The position numbers and the translations under genes were made by a program. Below the pieces are notes generated by a model, which saw nothing but the letters and a program-made list of their open reading frames with translations, searched no databases and was not told where the DNA came from. DNA of 64,000 bases. Source: Rhodosorus marinus. Taxonomy: Eukaryota > Rhodophyta > Stylonematophyceae > Stylonematales > Stylonemataceae. Every line of letters starts with the position of its first letter. Positions within the stretch are counted from its first letter, which is position 1. Positions 1 to 11,715 of this stretch are shown here, in pieces. The DNA lies in the NCBI GenBank assembly GCA_029953675.1, contig JAMWBK010000004.1:1240001-1304000 (forward strand). Direction: 5' to 3'.

Positions 1-1205
1 CCACGGAGTGGATTCTTTCAGAAACCAATCTGAATAGGATTGAGTATTAAGCCTAGTCTTACCCGCAGATTCGGCAAGCACATCAAACGCTGGGACCTTT
101 GCCTTGTCTTCGTCAACAACAAAAATTCGTCCCTCCGGTACCTTAAAGTCGTCCCGAAGGAACGCAGCCATCGTGGCCATGCGATCTCCTTGAATCTCTA
201 GAGTGTCACGTTGGTCGGGAGCCTGTAAAAGATGTGATTGTAAGAGCTCGGCAAGTTTCCTCATCTGGAAAGCAACAGCCTGAAAGTAGCCGCCGCTGAA
301 GGGAAGTAACAACACACTCACCTTCACGGCGGAAGCTCCACAGGAGAACTTTTTCTTGCAGACTTTTGCCACTTCCGGAATCTTCATGCCGAAGAGATCA
401 AGGCCGTATACGATCTGGGTAACCGATAGAGAACCAACAGAAACTCATAAGTTCGCGGCACAACTCTTGAACGGATCTTTCGGCTCTAAAAGACTGTGCG
501 CATTTCACTATCGTCGCTTTCTCGATGAGCTCGGACGTACAGTAACCTGCTTCCTTCCCTTTCGAGCGCTTTTCTGAATGACAATTTCAGGTTCAATGGC
601 AACTCGTTTCTTCTTCTTCGACTCCTGAAAGGCGGATAACAGCATGTGGTCAGTTGCTTTTTTTCATTGCCAGAGAGCTCGGCTAGCAGTCCTGGATTGT
701 GTTTTATGGTTTCTCACTTTTCCATCTTTCGCTGAACTCTTGGAAATTTTCGCACCGGCCAAGCTGGAGATATTCGAGAGACGAGAAATCAGGTTAGGGA
801 ATTTCACAGCCGATCATCATCTCTCTATGACGAAACCAGCTCACTTCTCGGCGAGGGAACCGTCAACTTCCTCGAGTTTGAGATCGGGATACATTTCAGG
901 AACGGTTACCGCCAGCCATGGTTTACATCTTAACCAAATCCCGAGAGAGCCAAGAAAAGAGTTCATTATGTGATACCGTAACACATTCTATATACGAAAT
1001 CCATCAAAAATAAAAAACGCAATCGAAACCAAGCATCATTCTTCATAGACAAAGGACCAGTTGTATCCCTCTCGTACCTATCAAAGTCCTGTGGAGTGTT
1101 GTACTCACACAGCTCAGGGGGCATCCCGCAGACACCACAATACAAGACCTGCATCGGATATCTAGGATCCTTCTCCTGAACCGTAACCACCTCCTCTCCA
1201 TCCAT
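1..1205 (-). CDS. DENR: DENR/TMA22, density-regulated translation factor (3' end beyond window)
   Basis: Partner of MCT-1 in ribosome recycling and re-initiation on the 40S subunit in the cytosol. Seven exons can be joined in phase: 1205-1078, 928-845, 763-718, 624-541, 414-322, 222-63 and 29 to beyond position 1. The N-terminus has the DENR cysteine motif (YPMQVLYCGVCG, then PPELCEY), which binds zinc in the family. A lysine-rich linker and KGRKQVTIVYGLDLFG follow. The SUI1/eIF1-like domain comes next (KKKFSCGASAVK, then TLEIQGD), as expected for a start-site-sensing fold. All introns are 81-149 bp with GT-AG ends. The last exon reads on off the left edge, so the C-terminus is not seen. The start ATG at 1205 is the only one ahead of the cysteine motif. 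Family assignment is firm; the 46-nt third exon is the least certain part. Confidence 0.9.
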
Positions 1206-2629
1206 TGTCAGAAGATCTGTTCCTTCGGCGACTAAAGTAATTACACGAGTTGCTGTCTTAGCTATTCGCTTGCTCTCACCAGTTCCACTTTCTAGCAGTC
1301 GCCAACGACCTCCCCGCTACCCGTTCCCTGTGCAAAAAAAAAGCAGTACAATCGCTTCGGGAAGCGAGGGGAAGTTTATGGCGGTGTTCGCGTAGGTGAA
1401 GTTGGTGTCGTATGGCTTTTTTCCACTGCCCGTTGAGAATCGGATTCGAATCGTCTTTGGAGAGGCGCTTCCGTTCGACGTAAAAGTGCAGTCCTATCGA
1501 ACGAAATTGCCTGCTTTTCTCCTCACTTACGCGTTTTAAGACTGACTTCCTGGCAAACTGTTGGGAATTGAAGGACGCCGGGCACCGATCGGATTTCGTC
1601 ACGGATTTCTGACTGTGAACGGAGTGGATATCAGTCACTTGCATCTTCTACATTTCTACGCAACATTTTCATACCACGGTGAAATCCAGGAGTGATCCGG
1701 GTCGTCGCTTCCACAACGTAGGCAATCCAACAACCCGTACTCCCTTGGCTGGATTTTCTCTAGGGCCGCTCTTAGGTCGCATCAAGTCAAGGCATATCAC
1801 AGCAGACATAGGTCGTAGCGAGCCTTTCCATGAGGATAAGTGGACCCAAATAGCCTGCCCGATAGCAATCTCAACTGTCTCTAGAGGTCTTTTGGTGGGT
1901 GTGTATCCTCTGCTCTTTTCCCAATGTTTCTGCAAGTTGCGGCGGGGACTCTTGCTCAGCTTTTTCCTTCGGACGCATCGGCGTTGCAACCATTTGACAA
2001 CTTCGAGCACCTGTCCCATTCTGATATTCCTCAAAAACAAAGAAATCCGTGCGGGGCGAATCAGGAATAAAGTACTAAACGTTGGCTCTCTCTCATGAAT
2101 TTCGATCTTCCTCCGTCACGCGGTGTCAGCACCGGTCCGAATAGCAAGATCTTTCCACTCACTATATGAGACGTTCTGTCTCAAAGTGTTTGGTTTTCGT
2201 GGGTTCATCCTTGGACGCTGTCAACCTTTCCGATGACATTGCCATCGTCTGATCTGATAAAACCAGAGATAGATGATCTCACCCTGCAACTCCGAGCGGA
2301 AGCACAGACGCAAATGCACTCTTGTATTAATGTGAAGAATGGTTTCAATGGCAGTTGGAATGGTGAAGGAGGGGGTAAGCTTGTTTTTTTGGGGTCTGGC
2401 GAATACGTTGCGAGTGCAGTACTTCGAGTGATATCGTACAGGAAGCTAGCAGTAGAACGTAACGGAGTAAAAGGCGAGGGTGAATATCTTCGTAAAAAGA
2501 GATGAGCTATGGAAGTCGGCAAAGTTGAGCGCGATCCGTTTTTGTGGGGTTTGGACTAGCCGCGTGAGTGAGGTTTTGCTGTCCTGAATTTATTGGCTTG
2601 GGGAAGGTCACATTCCGAGTTTCGGAACG
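1206..2629. other. Gap between DENR and RTF1; possible small minus-strand gene
   Basis: Upstream regions of two divergent genes. On the minus strand a frame ending at a stop at 1658-1656 carries a coding-like tail (DCLRCGSDDPDHSWISPWYE). It is preceded near 1777 by a possible acceptor (CCTAAG). Candidate upstream coding starts at an ATG near 2010 (MVATPMRPKEKAEQESPPQL), but no convincing donor joins the two. I do not recognise the product. Remaining open frames here look like noise. Confidence 0.25.
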
Positions 2630-5398
2630 ATGGAGGAAGATGACATTGATGAGATGCTTCTGTCCGTCACACAGAAGAAAAAAGAGACTGCAGTGGAGAG
2701 TGATGATTCTTCGGCTAGGGTTTACGAAGGAGATGAAGCGTCCGACGAAGATGGCGAGAATCTTGATGAGCTTGAAATGGTTGCTCATGATGGTGATTCG
2801 GATTTTGAAAGTGGATCCGCAAGGAGAAAGCCCAAGAAGAGCGCCGGAAAGGCCAGGGCGAAAGGATCTGGCAGGAAACGCGCCAATGACGAGGACATGG
2901 ACTGGAAAGGAGATGGAGGCAATGACACCGAGTCCTCCGAATACGCAGATCAGTATGACGAGAATCTCTATGGCGACGACGAGGACCGGGAGCGACTTAC
3001 CAACATGAGCGTTAAGGACCGTGAAATGGTGCTTGCAGATAGGTAATATATCTCGGACAATACCAACTACTCCATGGCTTCGCCATTTACTAGCCGGGAA
3101 CGTCGAACAGAATTTGTGATACATGGATTTCACGTACGTTCGTAACCTAGGCCTTGAACGGGCCCTGAACAAGATTGATTCCTGCGTCTCAGGTTTGAAA
3201 CACGGCAGCGTAAGAAGAGTGAATGGGACCTCCGAAGGAGGCTGAGGCGACAGCAGGGGAAACCGAAGAAAGAACGGAGACCACAACGCTCGGAGGAGAG
3301 GTCAAGAGGAAACCGCGATTCCCAAAAGTCCGCTTTGGATAGGCTTGCCGCGGACAAGGCTCGTCGAGAAAGCAGGAGGTACCGGTCATACCCTGAGAAT
3401 CAAGGTATAGGAACGTTTGCTAAGGAGAACATGATTGCCCAACTCGTCTAGGTCTGGTGATGACCGCGGTTGGAAAGCGAGCTCTAAGGGCCCGCCCGTA
3501 ACGTACGCAGACCTAGTCTCAGTGGAGACGAGGACAACTACTCCCGCGTTTGTTCGAAGAGACGTCCTTGCCAAGTGGATAGAGGAAGCGTACTTCGACA
3601 GATTGGTAAAGGGCTTATTTGTCAAGCTATCCGTTGGCGAGGTAGGAAGCTACTAGATCTTGTGTGCCAAGGAGCACTGGTGGTTCAAGTGCCGACTTCC
3701 GGATTTGCATATGGTCTAACCCATGGTCTTGCGTTTTCTCTCCGCAATTTGGCATGACTTTCTGATGCTCATCCTGGATGTGTTAGAATCCAGGGGCGCC
3801 AGGTGTCCAAGTCTATCGCGTCTGCAGAATAGAATCCGTCATTGAGGTTCCTATTTCGAGTCGAGTGGTACGAGCATTTGAAATTTTTGTCAGTTTGTAT
3901 GCTGCGTCGACTGAAGAACAGGTGGCGTTTGAATCTCCCCTTCATGTATAGCAATTTGGAAGTCATTTTACCAACAAGCGGTTAAAGCTCTCCTTTGGGA
4001 CGCTGAAGAAGCCCTTCGACATGACGATGCTTTCCAATCGATCCCCAACGGAGCAGGAATTCGACAGATGGGTAAAGCAAATGGAAGGCGATGGGGAACC
4101 ACTTCCTTCCAAAACTGAGATAGAGCAAAAAGTAGAGGTACTACGCAACCCATACAGCTGCATCACGCTTGGCTTGACAAAAGAGCCGCACGCTGAATAC
4201 CTACGCTTGCTTCTGAATTGTTTAACATAGCAAGTGCGAAGCACGCTCAAGGGCGAAGACCGACCGAGTGAGGAAGAAATTCGAAAGCACCAGGAGAATT
4301 ACGAGAAGGTCAATCCAGAAAGTATCAATCGCGTCGCCAAAAAGAAGGAATTATCGATGAGGATTGAGACCGCGAAGTCGAAGAATGATGATGCTACTGT
4401 GGCTGAGCTGTCTTCTCGACTGCGTTTGATTGAGGTAAGAGTTTGGGACTACCTTCCGTGTGGGAGCCCACCCCGACCAGGAGAGATGCCATCATCGCGG
4501 TGAATTGCGAACAAATCTCCGTTGCGGAGCGCCGATGAGCCCTTGCCGACATGGAGACGTTCTTTGAATTTTTGTTTTGCAGGAAGTGGACGAAAAGATC
4601 CGAACGAAAAGCGAGCAGCGAAAAGCTGAATTGACTGTCACAAACACAAGCGCCCTGCTTCGATTAAAGGCGACAAAGAACAAGGCTGAGAATGACCGGA
4701 AAGATCAAGTAAGCCTACAGGATACAATGCAGGCACTCTTTCAACACCCTGCCCCCCACCTTCCCTCCGAAGCCAAACAGATCAGGGGCGGCTGCGGAGA
4801 CGGGGTCGAGTACAGCTTGTTTTCAATCTTCAAAACGATTGCTGTCGCTGATGGCGTGCGCTTTCTTCCAATAGATTGCTGCAATCAGGAGAACAAAAGG
4901 TGGTGATCAGTCGCAGAACGTCTTCGAACGACTTGAGACCGCAGGTCAATCATACTTTAGCATTAGGAAAACCAAATCACCTGCGCGGACATTGAAAGAA
5001 CAGGAAAAAGAGTTGAACGGGAATGGGCTTGACCTCTCATTGGATCAGGTAAGGCTTTCATCGCCTTTGTCAACCACAGTACCTTATAGTTGGCTCGTCC
5101 AGGATGTACTGCCCTTCTATAGTCTGTCATCTGATCAACTGTGCTGATGTGTTTATCCGCGACGAAGGACTCCGCTGCGATTGCGACGGGGGATGGAAGT
5201 AAGCGGCCTCCAATTTCGAAGCGATTTGATCTCAGCAAAATTGACACCACCATATTTGACGAGTTGCTCCCCATCGAGATTCAGCCAAGCAGAAAATACG
5301 TTCCAGTGCCATTGGACCAAAAAGTTATCTTGCGACGAGAAAACCAAGAACCGAGGAACTCTGTGTCGCTGGAAGAGTTTCTCAAGAAGCCCCTCTGA
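2630..5398 (+). CDS. RTF1: RTF1, Paf1-complex subunit with Plus3 domain
   Basis: RTF1 couples the Paf1 complex to elongating RNA polymerase II and promotes H2B ubiquitination in the nucleus. Nine exons join in phase: 2630-3042, 3193-3378, 3452-3641, 3787-3846, 3952-4137, 4231-4434, 4583-4708, 4875-5048 and 5168-5398, giving 589 aa. The first about 130 residues are acidic and serine-rich with short basic blocks, as in the family. The Plus3 domain spans roughly residues 215-345. It begins with a YADLVSVE-type strand, then FDRLVKGLFVKLSVG, VQVYRVCRIESV and TNKRLKLSFG, which match the order in known RTF1 proteins. A charged coiled-coil region follows. The C-terminus SVSLEEFLKK matches the SLEDYKKR ending typical of RTF1. 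The exon 4 and exon 8 acceptors were chosen by phase and are less certain than the rest. Confidence 0.93.
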
Positions 5399-5524
5399 TT
5401 GTATTTTATCACTCAAAAACTACGGTGAAGACCTGTACTCCGCAAAGCAAATGTGCAACCTAGAAGCCAAAATCGCTCGATCGCCGTGAACCCAACGAAT
5501 CAACGGAGAACTGAAGTCGGGATC

Positions 5525-6279
5525 CTAGGCCTCCTCTTCCAGGTTTATGGACTGTGGGAGACAAGATCAGGCAGTGAAAGGTAGAGGGTCAGCAACAGCG
5601 GGGGGGGGGGCGAACCCGCTCCCAATCTCCTGAGGCGGTAATGTAGGCAGTGAGGCCTGACGATGACCAGAGTAACTTACGTTTCCGAACTTGGCGTAGA
5701 GTTCAGTTTTCAGTTGCGTCATAGATTCCACCTTGTTGTCGTACTTCTTCTGCGAATCTTCCATCGTGCGCACAATCTCCGTTTTGCACTGCTCAACAGT
5801 TTCTTCGGCTTCGTCTTTTGCTGTGAATATGAATGCCTATTAAATCATAGAAAAGGAACACACACGAGATCGGTCCAATTACTTAGCTTTGGAAGCCCAC
5901 GACACCCAGATAAATAGCCTGGATTCAATACTGGGACAAACTACTCACGTCACCGACAGCAAACTGCACTTTTTCGTTGTCCGCAGCGAGCATCAGCTCA
6001 TCGGAAGCATCATCGTACAGTTGGTGAAGGTCTTTCCTGACCTGTAAGATAGATCACTTCAAAATTATTTATTAGCGGTCCAACATAATCGGTCCTCAAT
6101 GCCGGGACAGCCAGCCCTTTCAACGGATGGGTGGGCTCCTTTGGTCAATAACGTACGCTTAGAAAGGCCTGCAGTTCCAACTTCTCGTTCAGCAGTCTCG
6201 AGAACTGGTTTATCTTTTGCTGATCCTCCAAGGTCACATTTTTCTCGCTTTCGTCCTCCTTCTTCAACATACCCGACAT
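5525..6279 (-). CDS. PFDN4: Prefoldin subunit 4
   Basis: Beta-type subunit of the hexameric prefoldin chaperone, which delivers actin and tubulin to the CCT ring in the cytosol. Four exons: 6279-6157, 6041-5949, 5836-5681 and 5551-5525, 132 aa, the usual family length. The N-terminal helix contains VTLEDQQKINQFSRL. The second exon carries the beta-hairpin region (DDASDELMLA, VQFAVGD). The C-terminal helix ends TELYAKFGN joined to SINLEEEA, the conserved end of prefoldin 4. Intron 3 is open for some distance, so a naive reading frame runs past the donor into an artificial proline-rich tail; the SINLE exon shows the true end. It is divergent from the LYR gene. CCT4, a client partner, lies 11 kb away, but nothing suggests co-regulation. 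Confidence 0.95.
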
Positions 6280-6584
6280 TCTCCGCGGATCTTACCCGCG
6301 CTGTGCACGTCGGCGAAGAAGAAACACCAATTCCAAAGCAGTACGATCCCGGGAAAGACTGATCAGCACCAGATTCAATGAACGCACAAACAAGAAACGG
6401 TCTCTCAGAAATCGAACCAAGCGATGGTCTCTAGCTCCTGCTCTACTCATCCAACCTCTCGACATTTGCCCACCGAGTTTGTATCGGCGTAAAGTACTGC
6501 CTTTCATCAGTGAGTGGAGGAAATTCCAGATTCGGGAGGGAGGGGGAGACAAATGAAAGTACCTGAACAAGATTAAATGTTAGA
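6280..6584. promoter_or_regulatory. Shared divergent upstream region of PFDN4 and the LYR gene
   Basis: The start codons of the two oppositely oriented genes are 305 bp apart, so both core promoters must lie here or overlap the neighbouring transcribed leaders. I see no clear TATA box. A LYR-like string (SLYRRKV) also reads in one plus frame near 6478 but is not attached to a plausible start. Confidence 0.45.
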
Positions 6585-7061
6585 ATGCCGGTGACGACTC
6601 CATCTCTGGAAGCGATTCGTTTGTATCGTGATATTCTACGCACATGTCGAGCTTTTACGTGGACAAACGAAGCGGTGCGTGTGTCAGGATACCTTTTCTT
6701 ACTACTTGGCTTGCGCTAACCCAAAAAACACCCCAAAAAACACAACCCAACTCTAATGTGCTCTCTGTAGGGTGAACGCTGGGGCGTGGTGCTCGCCAAA
6801 AGCGCGAGAAAGGAGTTCGAGATGAACAAATTTCTCTCGAGCCCCGAGCAAGTTGCCAGAAGCCTTCTTGTTGGCAGAAGTGCCCTGGACCAAACTCAGG
6901 AGAGGGTACTTAGTTCATTGAATTCCCACTTGTATGATCCGAGAAAATACTCAGTACACTTCTCACCCCCTTCGCTTCGGACTGGTGTTCCCCATCACCA
7001 ACAGGTTGCTCAAAAACAGCAAGATATTTCGGCCGGAAACACTCCCCCAATCCGCAAATAG
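6585..7061 (+). CDS. LYR-motif (complex 1 LYR) protein
   Basis: LYR proteins are small mitochondrial assembly factors that bind acyl carrier protein and hand Fe-S clusters or subunits to respiratory complexes. Three exons (6585-6674, 6771-6905 and 7005-7061) give 93 aa. The LYR signature is in exon 1 (EAIRLYRDILR). Exon 2 has the downstream helix pattern of the family (ARKEFEMNKFLSSPEQVARS, then LLVGR). Junctions are GT-AG and in phase. Start ATG 6585 is the first in frame and gives a typically short leader before LYR. I cannot tell which LYRM subfamily it belongs to, so the client is unknown. Confidence 0.82.
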
Positions 7062-7357
7062 GCATATTGGAAGGTGCATCATGTCTTCACTAGACGACTT
7101 TGAGCTGGTGTTAAGACGGACAGCATGCTACATCTGCCGAAATAGTCGCGATCGAACGTGCAACGCTGCAAACTGTTCAGCAACCCCGATGAAGAATGTC
7201 AACCCGGACCACCGGTACAACCCAGTCGAACGGGTCTTGTCCTGGGAGTGTGACAGCGATACAAGCAAGTGTTTGGAGGAACCATTCCTATTATCTACAA
7301 CTGTTTATTATTGATCTAGCCCAAAAAAACAAATGTCGACGGGGGTGGAGAATGTGA

Positions 7358-10300
7358 TTATAGATGATACTGCTCGTTCAGTCTCTGGCGAAGCGGATCG
7401 GGGAACGTTGAGTAATACGCTGGCCAGGAAGCCCCCATAACGTTTTTGTACCCAATCAGAATCATCTCAAAGTCTGCCTTCAGTTCTGCTTTGGGTAGTG
7501 ACCTTAGGGCAGATGAGGAAACGGGACAAACAAAGATCCTCAGCGATACGAAACGTCGTTTGTGGTCTTCCGAGCTGTGAATACTAAAACTACAAGACCG
7601 GAAAATATTCTTCTTCTTTGGATCCATGAATAAAAAACTCACCAGGAAGCGACGCAGTCAGTAAAATACAGGAACGAAGGCCCGACCGCTTCCGGATTCA
7701 GTTTCACCATAGCGCACATGCCCCGACAAGCGTCCTCTTTCTCCTGCCCATCCCTAATATTTCTGAGGATGAGACACATCGGTTGTATGATACTTCCTAG
7801 CGCAGGTGCTAGAGACTGCGTATGGATCAAAGCTACTCGACCCAGCGTGATCGCAGTGTTCTCGAGCAGGCTCCGGTTAAGCATCGGTGATTGAAGCGTA
7901 GTTATTAGTCGCGAGAGACTGGCTTCCAAATGAGGTCCAAAAGGTGATGACACATCTGCGCCGTAGTAGGAGCAGGATAGTCTCGCGTCAGAAAAAGGGA
8001 TCCACTCCCATAAAGACTATAGATCCGAAAGAGCGATACCAGGTATCTTATTCGCAGCTCTTACTTTTCCTATAATACATGGCACTTAGTTCTCCAAGCG
8101 CCCAGGTGGCGTTGCTGCACACATTTACAAAACGAACGTCGAGTCCTCGAAAGGTCTCCGCCAGAATGACTTCCATCACTTCCGGCTCATTCAGACCACT
8201 AACCTCGGCTCTGGCGAGGTCGCCGAGAAGGGCGAAAGCCGACTGCCGTACATCCGGTCGAGTTTCCTTCATGGAATGGGTAACCAGCTCCGGGAGCTCC
8301 TTTGTTTCAGTTACGAGCTCCAGAGAGGATCCGAGAGCCTCGGCAATACCCGCGATCAAGTCCAAAGAGCATATGACAAATTCAAACTCGAGCGCATGCG
8401 CATCTATTGTCAAAAGCATTCGAGACCACGGCCGAGAGAAAGTAGCGATCCATCAACCAGTCAGCGGCGGAAAGCAGGAAAGTATAAAACCAGAAAAGAA
8501 GAAAAAAAAAGGCCCAACCAAGCTTCCGGATTTGTATCAACTCACAGTCCGCTGATCGGGAGGCAGCCGCAAAGGCACTCTTTGTTATTGACACGCATCT
8601 CGATAATATCGGGTTTGCGAAATTCGAAGCTTCCTTCCCCAAATGTTTCAGTACCACTGTGAGGCACTCGAAAAGTGGTAACAGGCCGACGTCTCCATCC
8701 ACAAGCTGGTTCCACTTGTCAATCAGCGGCGGCATCAGAGTCTATAGCAGGGATTGATAGAGTTGAAAGAGACGTGTAAGCACCTCAAGACCAGTTCATG
8801 AAGCTACTTTCGATGCATGGTTCATTGCTTAGCGAGCGCACGTTAATGTACATGGGCACCGCCAACGCAGATTCAACGCATTCGGCCATTGTTCCGATGG
8901 CGTCATAGAGTATGAGTTGGTTTTTCCGCTGGTAGCATTTGAACGCCTCAGCAAATGCCTTCGTGACCAATCCCAGCCCACCTACTAGATCTGATCCGAG
9001 CTCCTCCTCGAAGCACGCCAGCGCCGAACACGCAGAGGCCTGAACGCGTTTGTTTCGATCCAGAAGCACTACCAGCAGAGCCTCAAACACGTTCTGCGAA
9101 AGGGGGTTATCTCTCTGGTTGACGATCCATCGCGAGTAGCGGCTCAAAGCCCAACAAGACATCGATCGCACCAAGTGATGATCGTCGCTTAAAAACCGCA
9201 GCAATTGCTGGACGAGATCCGGCAGATACGGGACCATTCCATTCGAGCAACCCTCCGAACAAGCTCCCAGCGCTAGAACCGCACTTTCTCTCATCTGCCA
9301 TCGCTCGCTGTCGCGAAGCCTCAGGCTCAAGATCGGAAGCAGATGATCCAGAAGGGAATCTCCAAACACTGACGCAAGCCCATCAAATGCAGCTGCTGAT
9401 GATTTCCTGACGGACCAGTCCGAGAGCTCATCCTCATCGGCACCGTTCGCCGGCTCTGCTCCGTTCGGTTCAGAATCTCCAGCTTCACCGGCGGAGACAC
9501 TTCGCGCGGTATGGAACTGCGGTCTAATTTCCTCAGGCCGATCAGGAACCGAACAGTCCTCTTCGGAATCTATAAGACCAGGGTCCGTATCCGAGTAATT
9601 CATATTATGCATCAACACGTTGACAATATCGCCCACATACGGAAGCAGAGTTTCACGCGCTACTGGTTTCTCTGCGTACACGAGCCAAAATTCACAGGCC
9701 TCCAGTGCTAATTCTTCATTCGAGCTTTGCGATGTCTGGATCATGTAGGGAACGATTTTCTTCATGTGTTCCTCCAGAATCTCCGGGACAGCCTCCTCTA
9801 GCCTGCATATTGCTACGCAGAACTCCTTTCGAACCTCGTCGCTGCTATCGTTGGCCGCATGGAACAGAGCCTCAAGTGTTTCCTTCATACTTCTCTGCAG
9901 ACCAAGCGGCATGGAAGCCAGCATGTGGTTCACCGCATGTATCACCTTTATTCGTACGTCCTCGTTGTCATACAACAAGAACTTGAGCATCTCCGGGATG
10001 ACTCGAAGAAGCGGCTGCTCGGGATCTTCGTCTAGCTTCTCGAGGGCATCCTCACAAAGCTTGCACAGGGTAGAAATTGAACCGTGCGTATAAGCTTCGT
10101 CGCCCGACTTGAGATAGCCTTCGAGCGCTGGCAATAGTTCGCACCAATCTGAAAGAAAATACGGGAACACGGAACGCTCTGAGTTCGATGAGCATACGGA
10201 GTAGACAACTACGGACTGCTCTATCTAAGCAAGGATAAGGATCAGGAGATCAAACCCGTTTCTCGCAGTTTTTTTTTTCTCTGCATCTGGGTGCATACCT

Positions 10301-10689
10301 TTCAGACCCGATTCCGCCACAACTGAGGCTGCAGCGAGCGATGCAACCTGACGAATCTGTGGAATTGTGTCTCCAATAGCTCTGAGCAGCTCCGTCTGAA
10401 TAAATTCGCGCGATTGCGAGGAGAGCATTCTGTAGGACCTCCTGAGATTGTTTTTCAGCAGCAAGCCTGCACTCTGACGGACGATAGTTTGCTGTTCGTC
10501 CGACAAGTTTGGCCATGGGGCTCCTGCATTCAGGACGTACGCCAAGTACAAATCGAGCTCTGGATGCTCTGCCAATTCCCTCAGAGTCTTATAAGCTGCA
10601 TTCTGTGCCTCATTTGACCCGGAGGAGCCATCCAACAGCATCGACGCCACCCGCGTAACCCCTCCCGGATCTGGTACCCAGCTTCCCAT
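7358..10689 (-). CDS. TNPO1: Transportin-1-type karyopherin beta 2
   Basis: Nuclear import receptor of the HEAT-repeat karyopherin family that carries PY-NLS cargoes such as hnRNPs through the nuclear pore with Ran. Six exons: 10689-10299, 10148-8842, 8741-8546, 8403-8065, 7955-7643 and 7502-7358, 896 aa, essentially the human TNPO1 length. Diagnostic stretches include QSAGLLLKNNLR near the N-terminus, LALEACEFWLVYAEKP, the acidic H8-loop region (DSEEDCSVPDRPEEIRP), then ILYDAIGTMAECV, DVRQSAFALLGDLA, NATWALGEL and LLENTAITLGR. The C-terminus ends FPDPLRQRLNEQYHL, as in transportins. The acidic H8 loop between about residues 330 and 390 supports transportin over importin beta 1. Exon 6 starts at the acceptor that restores WSLPKAELK; an open stretch upstream is intronic. 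Confidence 0.96.
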
Positions 10690-10950
10690 CCCTCCTCAGT
10701 CAACCTATCATTCTGAAAACTTACAGTGGGATGCGCGATTCCCCTGCTCGCCCGCCCCCCAAACCACACCCTGCCCGATCTGCAGTCTACTGCCGATGGA
10801 GCAGGGAAACCCTAAGAATCCTATCCTCTGACAATATTCCCATCAACCTTCTCTCAGGATGCGCAGAACGAGAAAAATCGCTCCGCTAATGCTGGAAAGA
10901 ACACCAACAGCTAAAGTTTGAAGAAACGCCACACAACCCTAAATCCCCAC

Positions 10951-10976
10951 TCACACCCACACACACACACACACAA
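10951..10976. repeat. AC microsatellite
   Basis: Run of alternating A and C with one CCC interruption, about 260 bp upstream of the transportin start codon. Confidence 0.9.
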
Positions 10977-11602
10977 CCCCCTCCCGTCCCTTCTCCTCTC
11001 CTCCCACCCCCCTTCCAGGCACATTTCCGCAACCGCATGGCAAACCCAAACTCGAAATTTTCGGTCTTAACCAAAAAAAATTTGGTAAGATATTTTTTTG
11101 ACAGCCATTCTCCAGTGATCACTACTACCCACCCCTCCAATCGCCACCAAGGATTCCTCTGAGAAAGTGGTCGAAACGAAAATTACAACGCAATAGACCC
11201 CAATAGATATTTCTATTGAGGTTGAATATTCATACAAATTAGCCCGCGTGTCGGTTGCCCGACTATCATTCTCTGATCCAAAGAGCTGTTTTCATTCTAG
11301 ATTTATTTTGAAGGGTTCCCAGCGTTCAATCAAAATGGGTCTCAACTCATCCACTCACAGCCGCACAAATGTGTCGAGCGTGCGGCTCTGCGTCATTCGA
11401 ATCGGCGTTTTTTCTATGGGGGGATTTTGGTGGTTGGGGTGGTGGGTGGAGCGGATCCGAGGTGTTGTTTTTTTGGGGGGGGCAATCAGTCTCAGATGAA
11501 AAGGGATATGTACGGATGGTGAAGAAGCTCCGGCCTGTCATCGTTTCTTTTTTCCTTTTTTTCGTTTTGCTTTCGGGGGGCGTTCCTTAGAAGGGGAGCT
11601 CT

Positions 11603-11715
11603 CTGCTAGTCGATCGGATCCGAGGAAGTTCAGATGAACTTGAGGTTTATGAGGTTCATCTGCTAGTCGATCGGATCCGAGGAAGTTCAGATGAACTTGA
11701 GGTTTATGAGGTTCA
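11603..11715. repeat. Two-copy 57-bp direct tandem repeat
   Basis: Two adjacent near-identical units, 11603-11659 and 11660-11715, both beginning CTGCTAGTCGATCGG. The period is 57, a multiple of three, and a minus-strand frame (11538-11819) reads through both copies as a 19-residue duplication containing EPHKPQVHLNFLGSDRLA. Flanking coding support is missing, so whether this was ever protein-coding is open. Confidence 0.9.

Noticed and set aside
5567-5680. Proline-rich C-terminus for prefoldin 4
   Set aside because: This is intron 3 read through. The acceptor at 5552 gives the conserved SINLE ending.
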